Origin: Hyphomicrobiales bacterium
GTDB lineage: Bacteria > Pseudomonadota > Alphaproteobacteria > Rhizobiales > Xanthobacteraceae
NCBI GenBank assembly: GCA_016210825.1
Contig: JACQTM010000114.1
Coordinates: 1 to 9,686 of the forward strand
DNA: 9,686 nt
Direction of reading: 5' to 3'
The notes beneath the pieces are model-generated. The model was given only the letters and a program-made list of their open reading frames with translations. It did no database searches and had not been told where the DNA came from. The position numbers and the translations under genes were made by a program. Of this stretch, positions 7,308 through 9,686 are shown in pieces (position 1 is the stretch's first letter; each line of letters begins with the position of its first letter).

Positions 7308-7431
7308 CGTGACCGTTAACAGTCGGTTCCGAGGACAGGGACCGCGTCATCTAAACCGCCCGTTCACCGGGCCGGGTCCACCAAGAGCCGATCGGCTTTG
7401 CTCCTCCCGTTCGATCGATCTGGGCGCGAGC

Positions 7432-9686
7432 ATGAGATTTGGTGTGAAGTGGAACGTCAGAGGTGTGCGGCCCGAGGCGCGCGACACCGCGCGCGAGGCC
7501 GCACGTCGGTCTGGCGTGTCAGTTGGCGAATGGCTCAATGACGTGATCATCGAGCAAGCGGCCGAGGTAGGCATCGAGCCTCACGCTGTCGCACGCCGCG
7601 ACGATAGCGAACGCGGCCGGAGTGGTGAGCAACTGGCAAACGCCATCGATCGGCTTGACCGGCGTCTTGATCACATCATAACCCAGAGCAACTTTGCCGC
7701 GCATGATTTCGACCCGCGCCAAGGCCCGGAGCGCTACGCACCGCGGCACTATTTTGCCCAGGATCACGCCGCACCAATCTTCTCGTCGCCGCAATATCCG
7801 CCATCCTACGCACCGCAGGGACCGGGCAGCGTCGATGCTGCCGTCACCGAAATAGCCGCGCGCCGCCGCGCGCTGAATGGCGAGCCGGCGGTGCAGCGCC
7901 ATATCGTGCCGCCCAATATCCCATCGCCGCAGCCAGCAGCCTGGTACCCGCTAGCACCGACTTACATGCCGGCGCAGCCGATGGCACCGGCATCCAGCTT
8001 GGCTCCGGGTGCGAGCGCACCGGCACAAGACTTGTCCGGACTGGAACAGCAACTGCGCCATATCACCGAGCAGATCGAAAAATTGAACCGGCCGAGCGCC
8101 CTCGAAGGCGAGGTCGGCGCGCTGCGCAAGGAATTAGCCGAGATCGGCAAGACGCTGACCGAGGCGCTGCCGCGCCGCGCCATCGAGGCGGTCGAGGGCG
8201 AGGTGCGCGCGCTGGCGCAGCGCATCGACCAGACCCGGCAATGCGGCGCCGATCCGGCGATCATTGCCGGGATGGAACGCGCTCTGATCGAGGTGCGCGA
8301 CGCGTTGCGCGCGCTGACGCCGGCCGAGAGCCTTGTTGGCTTCAATGACGCGATCAAGGGGCTCGCCCACAAGATCGATCTCATGGCCTCGACCAGCCAG
8401 GACTCGACATTGTTGCAGCAGCTCGAGGCCGCGATCTCGACGTTGCGCGGCATCGTTTCGCATGTCGCATCGAACGAGGCGCTGACCAAGCTCGGCGACG
8501 AGATGCGCGGGCTCGCGGCCAAGATCGAGCGGGTCGCGCATTCGCCATTAGCCACCGGCGCTGACGCGATCTCGAGCCTCGAACAACGGGTGGCGGCCCT
8601 CGGCGAGCAGCTCAAAGCCAGTGCCGTCGGCCCCTTGCCGCCGCAGCTCGAAAGCCTAGTCCGCGCGGTCAACGAGAAGCTTGGTCAGATTGATTTATCC
8701 CGGGGCGATAAGGCCGCGCTCAGCCACCTTGAGGACCGCATCGTCAATCTCGTGGAGAAGCTCGACGCTTCGGATACGCGACTTGATCATCTCGGCGCCA
8801 TCGAGCGCGGTATCGCCGACCTGCTCGTGCAACTTGATCAAGTCCGCTCGGTGTCCGGCTTCGGCGCGGCGAAAGCTTCGGCACCGCCCGTCGATATCCT
8901 CAAGCGCGACATCTCGCGGACAACGGAAGCACTGGAAAACGTGCACGGCACGCTTGGCCATGTCGTCGATCGCCTTGCCGTAATCGAGAGCGATATGCAT
9001 GCCGGTACGCCGGCCCCGGAATTGCCGGCGACTACCGAGCCAGGCATTTCCACGGCGGCGCCGGAAATCATGCCAGCTGCGCCGATGGTTCAACCGGCAG
9101 TTCCGGTTCCGGCCTTTAAACCAGTTGCGCAACCTTCGCAGCCGGGCGGCCGTCAGCCGATCGATCCCAGCCTGCCACCCGACTATCCGCTCGAGCCGGG
9201 CTCCGGTTCGTCGCGCGGTCGCGCCACCAATGCGAGCGCTGCCGAACGCATAGCGGCGTCGGAAGCAGCCCTCGGTCCCGCGCGAACGGCTGAGCCAGGG
9301 CCCGCCGCCCAATCGAACTTCATTGCCGCCGCCAGGCGCGCCGCCCAGGCCGCAAACCCAAGCGCGGCACCGAACGCGCCGCGCACGGAGGCGGCGAAGA
9401 TCGCCGACGAGCTCAAGGAGGCGAAGTCCGAGAGCAAGAATTCCGGCAACATCGCAAAACGTGTGCGCTCACTCCTTGTCGGGGCGAGCATTATCATCAT
9501 CGTCGTTGGCGGTTTGCGGATTGTCATGAATCTGCTCGATTCGTCGGGCCATGGCGACGTGCCTGCGGCTGCGCCGTCGCTGCAGATCGAGAGCGAACCA
9601 AAACCCATCCCGGGAAGCAGTCCGAAGTCCATTTCCGTGAAGCCGGATTCGCAAAGCTCACTTGGCGTGCCGCGCGCCTTAATCCC
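7432..9686 (+). CDS. PodJ-like polar localisation protein, 3' end outside window
   Basis: An open frame of 751 codons with no stop to the window edge. The N-terminus (VRPEAR, then AREAARRSG and SVGEWLN, residues 11-36) is the signature I know from Hyphomicrobiales PodJ-like proteins, often annotated as localisation factor PodJL or SEL1-repeat protein. Residues about 64-80 are charged, 95-200 are Pro/Ala/Tyr-rich linker, about 204-480 are heptad-like helices with repeated LEQ/LRKEL/RIDQ patterns (probable coiled coil), and about 525-660 are again Pro/Ala-rich. One membrane helix at about 680-702 (SLLVGASIIIIVVGG core) contains Arg696 near its end. The remaining residues would enter the periplasm; SEL1 repeats and a peptidoglycan-binding domain are expected beyond the edge. 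In Caulobacter, PodJ organises one cell pole. ATG 7432 is preferred because the conserved block starts right after it, although its ribosome binding site is weak. In-frame ATG 7231 and GTG 7309 lack conserved sequence. Transcribed divergently from the oxidation genes, so probably functionally separate. Confidence 0.9.
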   Translation, partial: MRFGVKWNVRGVRPEARDTAREAARRSGVSVGEWLNDVIIEQAAEVGIEPHAVARRDDSERGRSGEQLANAIDRLDRRLDHIITQSNFAAHDFDPRQGPERYAPRHYFAQDHAAPIFSSPQYPPSYAPQGPGSVDAAVTEIAARRRALNGEPAVQRHIVPPNIPSPQPAAWYPLAPTYMPAQPMAPASSLAPGASAPAQDLSGLEQQLRHITEQIEKLNRPSALEGEVGALRKELAEIGKTLTEALPRRAIEAVEGEVRALAQRIDQTRQCGADPAIIAGMERALIEVRDALRALTPAESLVGFNDAIKGLAHKIDLMASTSQDSTLLQQLEAAISTLRGIVSHVASNEALTKLGDEMRGLAAKIERVAHSPLATGADAISSLEQRVAALGEQLKASAVGPLPPQLESLVRAVNEKLGQIDLSRGDKAALSHLEDRIVNLVEKLDASDTRLDHLGAIERGIADLLVQLDQVRSVSGFGAAKASAPPVDILKRDISRTTEALENVHGTLGHVVDRLAVIESDMHAGTPAPELPATTEPGISTAAPEIMPAAPMVQPAVPVPAFKPVAQPSQPGGRQPIDPSLPPDYPLEPGSGSSRGRATNASAAERIAASEAALGPARTAEPGPAAQSNFIAAARRAAQAANPSAAPNAPRTEAAKIADELKEAKSESKNSGNIAKRVRSLLVGASIIIIVVGGLRIVMNLLDSSGHGDVPAAAPSLQIESEPKPIPGSSPKSISVKPDSQSSLGVPRALI

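Larger units (their letters stand above)
7031..7431. other. Divergent intergenic control region
   Basis: 401 bases between two outward-facing genes, so promoters for both should lie here. I see no supported gene. Visible elements are an inverted repeat at 7123-7136 nearer the dehydrogenase, a single GANTC site (GAATC, 7103-7107) of the kind methylated by CcrM in alphaproteobacteria, a 10-base palindrome TAACCGGTTA (7293-7302) inside a CtrA-like box, and a further GTTAAC at 7315-7320. No sigma-70 hexamer pair with good spacing was convincing on either strand. Part of the right side (7213-7431) is open in the frame of the plus-strand gene but does not look coding. Confidence 0.7.

Noticed and set aside
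7231..7431. N-terminal extension of the PodJ-like gene from in-frame ATG 7231 or GTG 7309
   Set aside because: The extension is low-quality sequence that would contain the CtrA-like box and palindrome; the conserved N-terminal block begins just after ATG 7432.
7962..8672. 236-codon minus-strand open frame opposite the PodJ-like gene
   Set aside because: Ser/Ala/Arg-rich shadow translation; the plus strand stays open for 751 codons and carries the family signature.
1..9686. Mobile elements, CRISPR arrays, tRNA or rRNA genes
   Set aside because: No spaced direct repeats, transposase or integrase motifs, or recognisable RNA gene sequence were found on reading both strands.

Overview
The window looks like ordinary chromosomal DNA from an alphaproteobacterium, most likely of the order Hyphomicrobiales (Bradyrhizobium/Xanthobacteraceae-type relatives). 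This rests on the high GC content, the fatty-acid oxidation gene set and, above all, a long PodJ-like polarity protein whose N-terminal signature I recognise from that order. The taxonomic placement is inference from protein resemblance; no rRNA, tRNA, insertion sequence, phage gene or CRISPR array was seen.

Positions 1-7030 hold four genes, all on the minus strand and therefore transcribed right to left. In order of transcription they are: a 598-residue acyl-CoA dehydrogenase with the extended C-terminal domain (5234-7030); a 222-base gap; a membrane-bound cyclic-di-GMP enzyme with periplasmic sensor, PAS, GGDEF and EAL domains (2339-5011); an 86-base gap with foldable RNA; a 385-residue long-chain/isovaleryl-type acyl-CoA dehydrogenase (1095-2252); and, 18 bases on behind a strong ribosome binding site, a thiolase cut off by the left window edge (1-1076). 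The dehydrogenases and thiolase supply the first and last steps of beta-oxidation. The hydratase and 3-hydroxyacyl-CoA dehydrogenase steps are not in the window and may lie to the left.

Positions 7031-7431 form a 401-base divergent control region. It carries an inverted repeat on the dehydrogenase side and a near-consensus CtrA-like box on the other side. From 7432 to the right edge runs the cytoplasmic and transmembrane part of a PodJ-like polar organiser on the plus strand, without its C-terminal periplasmic part.

No clearly novel system stands out. The most interesting points are the placement of an apparently bifunctional, ligand-sensing c-di-GMP enzyme between beta-oxidation genes, the CtrA-like box before the polarity gene, and structured RNA leaders ahead of the smaller dehydrogenase.
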